Below, one piece after another: positions 15,675 to 23,359 of a stretch of DNA of 64,000 nt (the stretch's first letter is position 1; every line of letters begins with the position of its first letter). Location of the stretch: NCBI RefSeq assembly GCF_014648675.1, contig NZ_BMRO01000012.1, positions 1 through 64,000 of the forward strand, given 5' to 3'. The notes below the pieces were generated by a model that saw only the letters and a list, made by a program, of their open reading frames with translations, searched no databases and was not told where the DNA came from. The translations under genes and the position numbers were made by a program. This DNA is from Actinomadura livida. Its GTDB lineage: Bacteria; Actinomycetota; Actinomycetes; Streptosporangiales; Streptosporangiaceae.

Positions 15675-17012
15675 CTAACGGCCCGCCAGGGCGTTGCCGA
15701 TTATCCAGCCCATGCCGAACGCGGACAGGAGGCCGTTGCCGGACAGGTAGCCGTCGGAGTGGGGGCCGGCCAGGCCGCAGGCCGTGCCGCCCCCCGCGTA
15801 CAGGCCGGGGATCGGCCGGCCGGCGCCGTCCAGGACGCGGCCGCCCGGGTCGATCACCAGGCCGCCCTGCGTGGTCAGCAGGCCGTGGGTGACCCACGCG
15901 AGGTGGTACGGCGCGGTGAGGCGGCGGCGTCCCGGCAGCGGGGTCAGGGCGCGTTCGGTCTCCTCGACCGTGCGGCCCAGCGCCCCGGCCAGGTCCTCGA
16001 TCGTCGGGCAGTCCCGGACGGCGCCAGCGGCGAGGGATTCGCGCATCATCTCGGACTCGCGGGTGGCGGCCATCGCGGCGGCGTCCCAGACCATCGCGGC
16101 GCGTTCGCCCGGCCGCCGCCGCAGGACGCCCGCCATGGACGAGTAGCCCTTGGACTCCTCGTCCACGAAGCGCTCGCCGTCGCGGTCGACTAGGACGGCG
16201 CCGTTGAACGGCAGCGCCGGGGACACCCGGGTGCCGTGGCCGGCGACGACCAGGCCGGAACGCAGTCCGGCGCCCATGTTCCGCAGCCGCGCGCCCAGCC
16301 GCAGCGCCCAGCCGAGCGCGTCCCCGGTCGAGGTGGAGACGCCGCCGTAGAAGGGTGTGCCGAGATGCGGCAGGTGCTCCCCGACCAGCGCCGGGTTGTT
16401 CGCGAAGCCGTCGGTGGCGAGGACGACGCTGCGGGCCCGGACGCGCTGCAGGACGCCGTTCTGGGAGACGGCGACGCCGGTGACCCCGCCGTCGCCGGTC
16501 ACGAGGTCGACCACGGGCGCCTCGTCCACGAAGGCGGCGTTGCCGTACCCGTCGAGGAGGCCGCGCAGGTGGCGCATGAGCCGGGCGCCGCCGAGCCGCC
16601 CGGTGTCGGTGTGCAGCCGCCGCGCGGCCATCCCGGCCCGGGGCATGTCGAGGCCGAGTTCGACGGGGTAGCCGGTGTCGGCGATCCAATGGACGAGGTC
16701 CGGCGCCGCCGCGCAGAGCGCCTCCACCACCGGACGCCACTCCTCGTCGCCGCCGGCGCGGATGATGTCGTCGGCGTGCCGGCGCGGCGAGTCCTCCACG
16801 CCGGCCGCGGCCTGCCAGCGGGTCCCTCCGGCGGCGAGGGAGCCGGAGGAGATCGCCGCGTTGCAGCCGTCGCGGGTGGACTTCTCGAAGACCGCGACGG
16901 TCAGGCCGGGGTCGCGTGCCGCGCGGAGGGCGGTCATCACGCCGCACGCCCCGCCGCCCGCGACGGCGACATCGACCTCCGCGTCCCACGCGTGCGGGGC
17001 CGGCGCGGTCAC
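15675..17012 (-). CDS. FAD-dependent oxidoreductase (FAD_binding_2 family)
   Basis: 445 residues, the last gene of the seven-gene leftward operon. The dinucleotide-binding motif 'VAVAGGGACGVMTALRAA' is followed by an FAD ribose-binding acid (VAVFEKS) and, near the end, 'GLYAGGGTACGL' and 'GYLSGNGLLSAFGMG', the family's C-terminal FAD contact. Members include fumarate, urocanate and tricarballylate oxidoreductases and 3-ketosteroid dehydrogenases, all acting on C-C bonds next to a carbonyl or carboxyl. Its start overlaps the racemase-like gene by 4 bp. It is one of three paralogous-fold flavoproteins in the operon; a fourth lies at 31992. Substrate unknown. Confidence 0.8.
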   Translation of the reverse strand: MTAPAPHAWDAEVDVAVAGGGACGVMTALRAARDPGLTVAVFEKSTRDGCNAAISSGSLAAGGTRWQAAAGVEDSPRRHADDIIRAGGDEEWRPVVEALCAAAPDLVHWIADTGYPVELGLDMPRAGMAARRLHTDTGRLGGARLMRHLRGLLDGYGNAAFVDEAPVVDLVTGDGGVTGVAVSQNGVLQRVRARSVVLATDGFANNPALVGEHLPHLGTPFYGGVSTSTGDALGWALRLGARLRNMGAGLRSGLVVAGHGTRVSPALPFNGAVLVDRDGERFVDEESKGYSSMAGVLRRRPGERAAMVWDAAAMAATRESEMMRESLAAGAVRDCPTIEDLAGALGRTVEETERALTPLPGRRRLTAPYHLAWVTHGLLTTQGGLVIDPGGRVLDGAGRPIPGLYAGGGTACGLAGPHSDGYLSGNGLLSAFGMGWIIGNALAGR

Positions 17013-17812
17013 GTCAGCGTCCTGTTCGTCCCGTAGAAGTCGCGTGCCGCGTCGACCAGCGGGCGGGGCGGGCGGGCCCCGTAGAACCCGGTTCGCGCCG
17101 GAGCGAGCCCGGTGGCGCGGTACTGCGCCGCGCGCAGCTCCGCGACGCGGACGCAGGTGCCGAGGGAGTCGAGGACCGGCACGTCGTCGACCCGGGACAC
17201 GCCCTGGTCCGCGAGGAACACGTTGAGCGGCCCCTCACCGGGGACGATGACGTTCGCGCCGGCCTCGATCGCCCGGCGCGCCGCGCGGGTGAACGCGTCG
17301 AGCAGCGGCCCCGGGTCGGCGTAGGCCGCCATGACGTCGGTGAACCCGGCCTCCACCTGGACGATCGGCCCGACCAGCGCGTCCAGCCGGTAGTTGCGCA
17401 GGTTGCGGCGCAGCTGCGGTTCGAGGGCCCCGATGAAGTTGACGATGCCGACGCGGTCGCCGAGCGCGCCCGCCATCAGCACCGACGTCTGGCCGAACGC
17501 GATCACCGGGATGTCGACCAGCGTCCGGACCTCCTCGTACGCGGTGTCGGGGATGGTCGCGATCAAAAACGCGTCGTAGCCCTCGTCCTGCGCCCGCAGC
17601 GCGGCGTGCGCGAACTGCTCCCGGTGCAGGCCGGCGAGGTAGGCGTACCCGATGTGGGTGCCCGGGTAGTCCGACGGGTAGGTGCCGGGCTTCATCCCGT
17701 GGAGGTCGATCCCGGTGCCGGGGGCGGCCTGCGACCGCAGGTGGCGGGCGAGCGCGTCGCGGTAGTGCGGGACGTCGTCGAGGACCGTGAAGGACTGGTG
17801 CCAGATCCGCAT
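17009..17812 (-). CDS. Asp/Glu/hydantoin racemase-fold protein lacking both catalytic cysteines
   Basis: 267 residues with the overall pattern of the Asp/Glu/hydantoin racemase and maleate isomerase superfamily: 'AFLIATIPDTAYEEVRTLVD' in the first half, 'RVGIVNF' in the middle and 'AGANVIVPGEGPLNVFL' in the second. Family enzymes use two cysteines, one in each of these motifs. Here the first position reads Thr/Ile (residues 86-87) and the second Glu (about 193), so two-cysteine racemisation seems impossible. It may be a decarboxylase, lyase or binding protein that has retained the fold. The gene is coupled to the flavoproteins on both sides: a 4-bp overlap downstream and a 2-bp gap upstream. 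It is therefore an integral pathway member. Confidence 0.75.
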   Translation of the reverse strand: MRIWHQSFTVLDDVPHYRDALARHLRSQAAPGTGIDLHGMKPGTYPSDYPGTHIGYAYLAGLHREQFAHAALRAQDEGYDAFLIATIPDTAYEEVRTLVDIPVIAFGQTSVLMAGALGDRVGIVNFIGALEPQLRRNLRNYRLDALVGPIVQVEAGFTDVMAAYADPGPLLDAFTRAARRAIEAGANVIVPGEGPLNVFLADQGVSRVDDVPVLDSLGTCVRVAELRAAQYRATGLAPARTGFYGARPPRPLVDAARDFYGTNRTLT

Positions 17813-17814
17813 CG

Positions 17815-19281
17815 TCAGGCTCCCGCGAGGGACCGCGCGCGGGCCGCGGCGCCGGCGCCGGCGATCCGGCCGAACGTCGCGCCGCGCAGCACCGAGGTGG
17901 AGCCCGTGTAGTTGGTGTAATACAGCCCGGTCAGCTCCCCCGCCGCGTACAGGCCCGCGATGGGACGGCCGTCGCGGTCCACGACCTCGGCGGCCGAGGT
18001 GGTCTTCAGGCCGCCGAAGCTGAATACGTTGGCCGCCATGATCGGGTAGGCCGCGAACGGGCCCCGGTCGACGGGGCGGCTCCAGTTCGACTTCGGCGGG
18101 ACGAGCCCGCGGGTCGCGAGGCCGTCCGGCGCGGTGGGGTCGAAACCGTCCGGCGGCGGGCAGGCCGCGTTGTACGCCTCGATCGTCGCCTCGACGTCCG
18201 CGGCGGGGAGTTCCAGCCGGCGCGCGAGGTCGCCGACGGTGTCCGCGGTGACGGGCGGGACGTCGGTGCGGACGCCCGCCATCAGGTTCGGCACCGCCAG
18301 CCCCCGCTGGTCGAGGATCACCCAGGCGATCCCGCCGGTCTGGTCCTGGATCGCGCGGGTCGTCCGCTCGTACCAGGCGTCGACGGTGCCGCGGGCCTCG
18401 TCCACGAACCGGCGCCCCTCCCGGTTGACCAGCACGCCGTAGGGGAAGCAGAAGATCGCGGCCTCGGGCGCGCCGCTGCGCGGGTCGACCGGCTCGGCGT
18501 GGAAGAGCGAGAAGTTCCCTGCGGTGGCCGCGCCGAGCGCCAGCGCCATCTCCAGCCCCTCCCCCTTGTTGTAGTTGCCGCCCCTTGCGACGGGACGGCA
18601 GGTCAGCGCCCGCTCGCCGTGGTAGCGGGCCATCAGCTCGAAGTTGCCCTGGTAGCCGCCGCTGGCGAGGACGACGGCGCCCTCGAAGACCGCGGGGCCT
18701 TCGGCGGTGTGCGCGACCACGCCGGCGACGCCGCGTCCGGAGCGGACGAGCCCGCGGGCGGTGGTCTCGAAGTGGAACTCCACCCCGAGCCGCCGGGCCG
18801 CTCCGCCCATCGTCTCGACGATGGCGAGGCCGCCGCCGACCGGCGCCATCCGGGTCGTGGACCGGGTGAGGAACGGGGTCGGCACGAAGTCGAACCGGAC
18901 GCCGTGCCCGGCCATCCAGCGCAGCGCTCCCGGCGCGTTCTCGGCGAGCGCGGCGACGTAGTCCGGGTCGACGGTGTGGGCGGCGCGGTAGAGCGCGCCC
19001 TGCCTGCGGGCCGGGAGCGCCGCGTCGTTGACGATGGACGGGTCGGGGTGCCCCATGAAGTCGTCCACGAGGGCGTCGGCGAAACCGTCCGCGACCTCGT
19101 CCAGCGACTTCATGCGCAGGAACGCCTCGGTGTAGCGGGTGTTGCCGCCGGTCTCGGCCTCGGGGGCGCGCTCCAGGACCGCGACGCGGGCGCCGTCCTC
19201 GGCCGCCGACACCGCGGCCGACAGGCCGGCGACGCCGCCGCCGACCACGACCACGTCGTAGCGATGGGTTTGCTCGGTCAT
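17815..19281 (-). CDS. FAD-dependent oxidoreductase, tricarballylate dehydrogenase (TcuA)-like
   Basis: 488 residues from ATG 19281, with GAGGGACG upstream. FAD-binding motif 'YDVVVVGGGVAGLSAAVSAA', second strand 'VAVLERA', then 'GGNTRYTEAFLRMK', a stretch close to TcuA-type tricarballylate dehydrogenases. 'GVLVNREGRRFVDEARGT' and the C-terminal 'GLYAAGELTGLYYTNYTGS' complete the family. These enzymes oxidise or reduce a C-C bond in a carboxylic acid. It lies 11 bp behind the isochorismatase-fold gene and 2 bp ahead of the racemase-like gene in the seven-gene operon. TcuA works with an electron-carrier partner TcuB, which is not present here. Substrate inferred to be an intermediate of the local pathway. 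Confidence 0.8.
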   Translation of the reverse strand: MTEQTHRYDVVVVGGGVAGLSAAVSAAEDGARVAVLERAPEAETGGNTRYTEAFLRMKSLDEVADGFADALVDDFMGHPDPSIVNDAALPARRQGALYRAAHTVDPDYVAALAENAPGALRWMAGHGVRFDFVPTPFLTRSTTRMAPVGGGLAIVETMGGAARRLGVEFHFETTARGLVRSGRGVAGVVAHTAEGPAVFEGAVVLASGGYQGNFELMARYHGERALTCRPVARGGNYNKGEGLEMALALGAATAGNFSLFHAEPVDPRSGAPEAAIFCFPYGVLVNREGRRFVDEARGTVDAWYERTTRAIQDQTGGIAWVILDQRGLAVPNLMAGVRTDVPPVTADTVGDLARRLELPAADVEATIEAYNAACPPPDGFDPTAPDGLATRGLVPPKSNWSRPVDRGPFAAYPIMAANVFSFGGLKTTSAAEVVDRDGRPIAGLYAAGELTGLYYTNYTGSTSVLRGATFGRIAGAGAAARARSLAGA

Positions 19282-19292
19282 GGCGGCGTCCC

Positions 19293-19880
19293 TCAGAACC
19301 GGAGGTCGGCGGAGCCGGTCACGGAGCCGAACAGCGGGAGCATGTGCGTCACGGAGAACTCGTGGAAGTCCGGGCGGAAGGAGGCGCACATGTCCTCGAC
19401 CACGGTCACCTGGAGCCCGGAGTCCGAGGCGTGCCGCGCCGCCGACTCTACGACGAGGTTGGTGGCGACGCCGCCGAGGACGACCTCGGTGACGCCTTCC
19501 GCGGCCAGGACCTCGCGCAGCGGCGTCCCGACGAACGGGTCGACGCAGCCCTTGTCGACGACCGGCTCGCCCGCGACCGGCGCCAGCGCCTTGACGATCT
19601 GCGCCTCCGGGGAGTCCGCGAGCATCGCGCGCTGCTCCTCGTAGGGGTCGAAGCGAGGCAGCCGGTTGGTGCGCAGCCGGTAGGACGGGTCGAACGCGAG
19701 CCGCACGTGGGCGACGAACGTCCCGGCGGCGCGGGCGGCGGCCAGCACCCGCTCGGCCGTCGCCAGGACGCCGCGCTCGGCGATCTGCGCGGCGAGCGGC
19801 GGCATCCGCAGGTGCGGGCCCTCCTCGCAGAGCGCGACCTGGTAGTCGAGCATGAGCAGGGCCTTCTTGGCGGTGGTCAT
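19293..19880 (-). CDS. Isochorismatase-fold hydrolase without the catalytic cysteine
   Basis: 195 residues. The fold markers are present: catalytic Asp12 in 'ALLMLDYQ', Lys110 in 'EPVVDKGCVDPF', and the loop 'LGGVATNLVVESAARHA'. In cysteine hydrolases (nicotinamidase, N-carbamoylsarcosine amidohydrolase, RutB) this loop reads ATNxCV; here the cysteine position (143) is valine. Isochorismatases proper also lack this cysteine and hydrolyse a vinyl ether instead of an amide, so an enol-ether-type reaction is one option. A non-catalytic role is another. It is embedded in the seven-gene operon between an SDR and a TcuA-like flavoprotein. Start ATG 19880 with GGAGAGACC upstream. Confidence 0.75.
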   Translation of the reverse strand: MTTAKKALLMLDYQVALCEEGPHLRMPPLAAQIAERGVLATAERVLAAARAAGTFVAHVRLAFDPSYRLRTNRLPRFDPYEEQRAMLADSPEAQIVKALAPVAGEPVVDKGCVDPFVGTPLREVLAAEGVTEVVLGGVATNLVVESAARHASDSGLQVTVVEDMCASFRPDFHEFSVTHMLPLFGSVTGSADLRF

Positions 19881-19920
19881 CGAGGTCTCTCCTTCTGATC
19901 GGGATGGGGAACGGCCGGGG

Positions 19921-20697
19921 CTACCAGGCGGACCAGCCGCCGTCGACGTACACGACCTGGCCGGTCATGTACGCGGCGGCCGGGCTCGCGAGCAGCAGCA
20001 GCGGGCCGGTGAGGTCGGTGCCGGGATCGCCGAGCCGGCCGAGCATCGTGCGGTCGCCGAACCACTTCAGCCGGTCGGGCTCGGCGCCGAGCGCGGCCGT
20101 CATCTGGGTGGGGTAGAAGACGCCGGGCGCGAGGCAGTTGACGTTGACGCCGTGCGGGCCGAGTTCGGCGGCGAGCGCCCGGGTCACGTTGACGACGCCC
20201 GCCTTGGACGAGTAGTACGCCGACTCGGGCACGGGCCCCACGCGCTCGGCGTACACGGTGGTGAGGTTGACGATGCGTCCGCCCCGGCCTCGGCGGGTGA
20301 GCGCCTTGCCGGCCTCGCGTCCGACGAGCCAGGTCCCGGTGAGGTTGACGCGGACGACCCGCTCGAACTCCTCCAGCGACGTCTCGTCGTAGGGCTTGCG
20401 CAGCATGACCCCGGCGGCGTTGACGACGACGTCCAGCCGGCCGTGCGCGCCGATGACGGCGTCGACGAGTGCGGCGACGGACGCCTCGTCGGTGACGTCC
20501 ACCTCGTGTTCGCTCGCGCCGCGGGCCCGTGCCGTGGCGGCGAGGTCGGCGGCGCGCGACGCCAGGTCGGCGACGGCGACCCGCGCGCCGGCGTCCGCCA
20601 GGGCGTGCGCGGCGCGCTCGCCCAGGCCCCCCGCCGACGCGCCCACCACCAGGGCCACCTGGCCGGACAGGTCGAACGGGTTCGACGGTTTCACCAT
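19921..20697 (-). CDS. Short-chain dehydrogenase/reductase (SDR)
   Basis: 258 residues from ATG 20697. The NAD(P)-binding loop is 'VVGASAGGLGERAAHALA', the fold motif 'VVNAAGVM', the catalytic serine region 'IVNLTTVYAERVGPVPESAYYSSKAG' with the YxxxK pair, and the end 'GQVVYVDGGWSAW' is typical of classical SDRs. An acidic residue after strand 2 (VADLASR) suggests NAD(H) preference. It would oxidise a secondary alcohol or reduce a ketone. The start overlaps the upstream flavoprotein stop by 7 bp. The longer open frame up to 20850 is antisense-like and was rejected as the start. Confidence 0.85.
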   Translation of the reverse strand: MVKPSNPFDLSGQVALVVGASAGGLGERAAHALADAGARVAVADLASRAADLAATARARGASEHEVDVTDEASVAALVDAVIGAHGRLDVVVNAAGVMLRKPYDETSLEEFERVVRVNLTGTWLVGREAGKALTRRGRGGRIVNLTTVYAERVGPVPESAYYSSKAGVVNVTRALAAELGPHGVNVNCLAPGVFYPTQMTAALGAEPDRLKWFGDRTMLGRLGDPGTDLTGPLLLLASPAAAYMTGQVVYVDGGWSAW

Positions 20698-22109
20698 TGG
20701 AGCTCGCTTTCCTCTGCCGCGGCGTTCCGTCCGGCGAGCCGGCCGAAGACGCCGGACTTGCCGATGGACGTGCCGGTCATGTAGCCGGCGCCGTGGAAGC
20801 CGCCGGTGATCTCTCCCGCCGCGTAGAGGCGCCCGATCGGGTCGCCCCACCAGTCGAGGACCCGCATCCGGGTGTCGACGGTGAGCCCGCAGTACGTCGC
20901 GAGCACGACGGTTCCGGACGGGTGCGCGTAGAACGGCGGCCGGTCGATCGGCGCCGGGCGCCCCACTCCCCCGGACAGGCGGGCCCGGCCGAACGGGTCG
21001 GGCCGCCCCTGCTCGATCGCCGCGTTGTACTCGGCGACCGTGCGCCGCAAGGAGCCCTCCGGGAGGCCGATCGCGGCCTCAAGCGCCGCGATCGTGTCGG
21101 CTTTGAGCAGCATCCCGGCGCGCTCGCGCCCGCCGAACCCGTAGATCGGCACCTCGTCGTTGGCCTGGGCCATCGTCCGGGCGTCGAAGACCTGCCAGGT
21201 GGTCACGCCGGGCTGGGCGAGCGCGGCGTCCCCGATCTCCTTGTAGTTCTTCGACTCGTCCACGAACCGGCGGCCCTCGCGGTTGACCGCGATCGCCCCC
21301 TTGTAGACCGCGAGGACGCCGGTGCCGTCCTCGTCCGGGTGCTCGGTGTAGTAGTGCCCGTAGGTGCCCTTGATGTAGGGGGTGTCGCGCAGCCCGGCGC
21401 CCAGCGCCATGGCCATCTTGAGGCCGTCGCCCTCGTTGCCGTCGCCCCCCTGCCGCAGCGCGTGCTCCATCTGCGGCGCGAACGCGGCGAGCAGCTCCGG
21501 GTTCATCGAGAAGCCGCCCGTGGCGAGGACGACGGCGTCTGCCCGCACCTCCCGGCCGTCGGCGAGCCGGACGCCGGTCACCCTGGAGCCGTCGTGCAGC
21601 AGCCGGGCGGCCGGGGCGTCGCACATGATCCGGGCGCCCAGCTCGCCGGCCGCCTTGAGCAGCAGCTCCAGCATGCGGGTGGTGTCCGCGGGATGGCTGC
21701 GCGGCGCCGACTGCCCGGAGGCCGCGTGGATCTCGCCGTACCGGACGCCGTGGCCCTTGAGCCAGCGGTGGGCGTCCAGCTGGTGCTCGCAGTAGAGGTC
21801 GACCAGCGCCGGGTCGTTGCGCCCCTTGCCGACTTCGAGGAGGTCCTTGCGCATCAGGTCGACGGAGTCGGCGATGCCCTGCTCCGCCTGTTCGTCCGTC
21901 CCCGCGAAAGCGGACAGCCCCGCGGACTTCACGGTGGACCCGCCGATCTCGCCGGTCTTCTCCAGCAGCAGGGCGTACCGGCCCGCCTCGGCGGCCGCCA
22001 GCAGCGCGGCGCATCCGGCGAGCCCGGCGCCGAGGACGAGGACGCCGACGCGCTCGGGCAGCTCGGTCTCGACCGGCAGGCCGGGCACGGCGCCGTCCCG
22101 GAGGCTCAC
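20691..22109 (-). CDS. FAD-dependent oxidoreductase, fumarate reductase/KstD-like
   Basis: 472 residues. 'VGVLVLGAGLAGCAALLAAAEA' binds FAD, 'LLLEKTGEIGGSTVKSAGLS' follows, and 'GAIAVNREGRRFVDESKNY' and the C-terminal 'GRLYAAGEITGGFHGAGYMTG' with 'SIGKSGVFGRLAG' match the fumarate reductase/succinate dehydrogenase flavoprotein group. It is the second gene of the leftward operon, overlapping the stop-start junction with the isocitrate-lyase-fold gene by 4 bp and the SDR by 7 bp. Together with the other flavoproteins it points to repeated double-bond chemistry on the substrate. Specific substrate unknown. Confidence 0.8.
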   Translation of the reverse strand: MSLRDGAVPGLPVETELPERVGVLVLGAGLAGCAALLAAAEAGRYALLLEKTGEIGGSTVKSAGLSAFAGTDEQAEQGIADSVDLMRKDLLEVGKGRNDPALVDLYCEHQLDAHRWLKGHGVRYGEIHAASGQSAPRSHPADTTRMLELLLKAAGELGARIMCDAPAARLLHDGSRVTGVRLADGREVRADAVVLATGGFSMNPELLAAFAPQMEHALRQGGDGNEGDGLKMAMALGAGLRDTPYIKGTYGHYYTEHPDEDGTGVLAVYKGAIAVNREGRRFVDESKNYKEIGDAALAQPGVTTWQVFDARTMAQANDEVPIYGFGGRERAGMLLKADTIAALEAAIGLPEGSLRRTVAEYNAAIEQGRPDPFGRARLSGGVGRPAPIDRPPFYAHPSGTVVLATYCGLTVDTRMRVLDWWGDPIGRLYAAGEITGGFHGAGYMTGTSIGKSGVFGRLAGRNAAAEESELQW

Positions 22110-23107
22110 TTGGCGCCCCCGGGCTCGCGGTCCAGCGCGGCTTCGGCGGCGCTGAACGCGGGCAGGTTGAACAGGTTCTGCCGCTGCGACCAGGTGGCCA
22201 TCCGGCCGGCCCGCGACGCGGTCTCACCGCGTTCGCGCAGATGGGCGAGCGCCTCCCGGCCGGCCAGGTGCATCGACCGCATCAGGTAGTTGGCGAACAG
22301 CACGACGCCGAACCCGAGGCGGGCGTACTCGGCGAGCTCCAGTTGCGGGGTCTTGCCGCCCTCGACCACGTTGACGATCAGCGGGACGCCCGCCAGCTCG
22401 CGGCCGACCAGGGCCAGCTCCTCGACCGTCCGGGGCGCCTCGACGAACAACGCGTCCGCGCCGGCCTCGGCGTACGCGCGGCCGCGGGCGATCGCCTCGT
22501 CGATACCGTGCGCGGAGCGGGCGTCCGTCCTGGCGATGATCACCAGCGCGTCGGCGGCGCCCGGCTCCGCGCCCCGCGCTGCGCACGCCGCGGCGATCTT
22601 GGTCTGCATGTGGCCGGACGGGATGAGCGCGTGCGAGTCGAAGTGCCCGCACCGCTTGGGCGTCTCCTGGTCCTCCAGCTGGAGACCGGCGACCCCGGCG
22701 CGCTCCAGCAGCCGGACGGTGCGCATGGCCGACAGCGGGCCGCCGTAGCCGGTGTCGGCGTCGCAGATCAGCGGGATCCGGGTCGCCTCCGTGAGCCGTC
22801 CGGCGTGGTCGGCCACCTCCGTCTGGGAGACGAGGCCGATGTCGGGCAGGCCGAAGCCGGCGTTGGCCAGCCCCGCGCCGGTGGCGTAGACCGCGGCGAA
22901 CCCCGCCTCCTCCACGAGCCGGGCGCCGAGCGCGTCGGTCGCGCCCGGCAGCACGAGCGGTTCGAGGGCGTCGCCCCGGCCGGGCACGGCCGTCGCCGCG
23001 GCCAGCGCGGAGCGCAGCGCGACGCGCTTGTCGCGGGCGCTCGGGCCGGGGCCGACCCCGGTCAGCGACGAGAGCAGGCCCGACTCCCAGGGCTGCGTGA
23101 GCGGCAC
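22106..23107 (-). CDS. Isocitrate lyase/PEP mutase-superfamily enzyme
   Basis: 333 residues with a TIM-barrel lyase pattern: 'ICDADTGYGGPLSAMRTVRLL' (metal-binding DADTGYG, residues 116-122) and 'QLEDQETPKRCGH', with the catalytic loop cysteine C153 in KRCGH. This suits 2-methylisocitrate lyase, dimethylmalate lyase or oxaloacetate decarboxylase relatives, which cleave a C-C bond next to a carboxylate. The GTG at 23107 is chosen because GGAGGAG lies 6 bp ahead of it. The upstream ATG at 23122 would place that ribosome site inside the gene and the start inside the operator. It is the first gene of the seven-gene leftward operon; the operator at 23122-23137 lies directly upstream. Confidence 0.8.
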   Translation of the reverse strand: MPLTQPWESGLLSSLTGVGPGPSARDKRVALRSALAAATAVPGRGDALEPLVLPGATDALGARLVEEAGFAAVYATGAGLANAGFGLPDIGLVSQTEVADHAGRLTEATRIPLICDADTGYGGPLSAMRTVRLLERAGVAGLQLEDQETPKRCGHFDSHALIPSGHMQTKIAAACAARGAEPGAADALVIIARTDARSAHGIDEAIARGRAYAEAGADALFVEAPRTVEELALVGRELAGVPLIVNVVEGGKTPQLELAEYARLGFGVVLFANYLMRSMHLAGREALAHLRERGETASRAGRMATWSQRQNLFNLPAFSAAEAALDREPGGAK

Positions 23108-23121
23108 GGTCGACTCCTCCA

Positions 23122-23137
23122 TGTAGTGATTACTACA
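23122..23137. promoter_or_regulatory. Regulon operator, copy 1 (leftward operon)
   Basis: TGTAGTGATTACTACA, an inverted repeat with 7 of 8 pairs matched. It lies 15 bp upstream of the isocitrate-lyase-fold start and just ahead of its ribosome site. It matches sites at 23290, 41917, 41938 and 43399. Confidence 0.8.
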
Positions 23138-23255
23138 GAGCCTTACCGTGACATCAGCCGCCGCGAGAACGCAACCCCGACAACCTGAGGAGGGGTGCGA
23201 TCTGGGGAAGATGATCGGCCGCTGTGGTCGCCGTCACGAAATTTCGGCACCCCTC

Positions 23256-23285
23256 TTGCCTTCTCTGGAGTGCTCGTTCTACGGT
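23256..23285 (+). promoter_or_regulatory. Candidate promoter of the rightward catabolic operon
   Basis: TTGCCT at 23256 and TACGGT at 23280 are separated by 18 bp. The expected transcription start falls at about 23292, inside the operator at 23290-23305, which would suit repression. Confidence 0.4.
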
Positions 23286-23289
23286 TCCG

Positions 23290-23305
23290 CGTAGTGACTG
23301 TTACA
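23290..23305. promoter_or_regulatory. Regulon operator, degenerate copy 2 (rightward operon)
   Basis: CGTAGTGACTGTTACA matches copy 1 at 12 of 16 positions, with one good half-site (GTAGTGA) and one weaker half. It lies 55 bp upstream of the HsaA-like gene. Confidence 0.6.
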
Positions 23306-23359
23306 GAGATGTCGGTCACGCCTCCCTGCCGATCTGCACTACCGAAGGAACTGACGCCG

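Noticed and set aside
23122..23305. KstR-type control of the HsaA/C/D-like operon
   Set aside because: The KstR motif (TnnAACnnGTTnnA) was not seen at this promoter; the palindrome present is of a different type. Cholesterol as substrate is therefore not supported.
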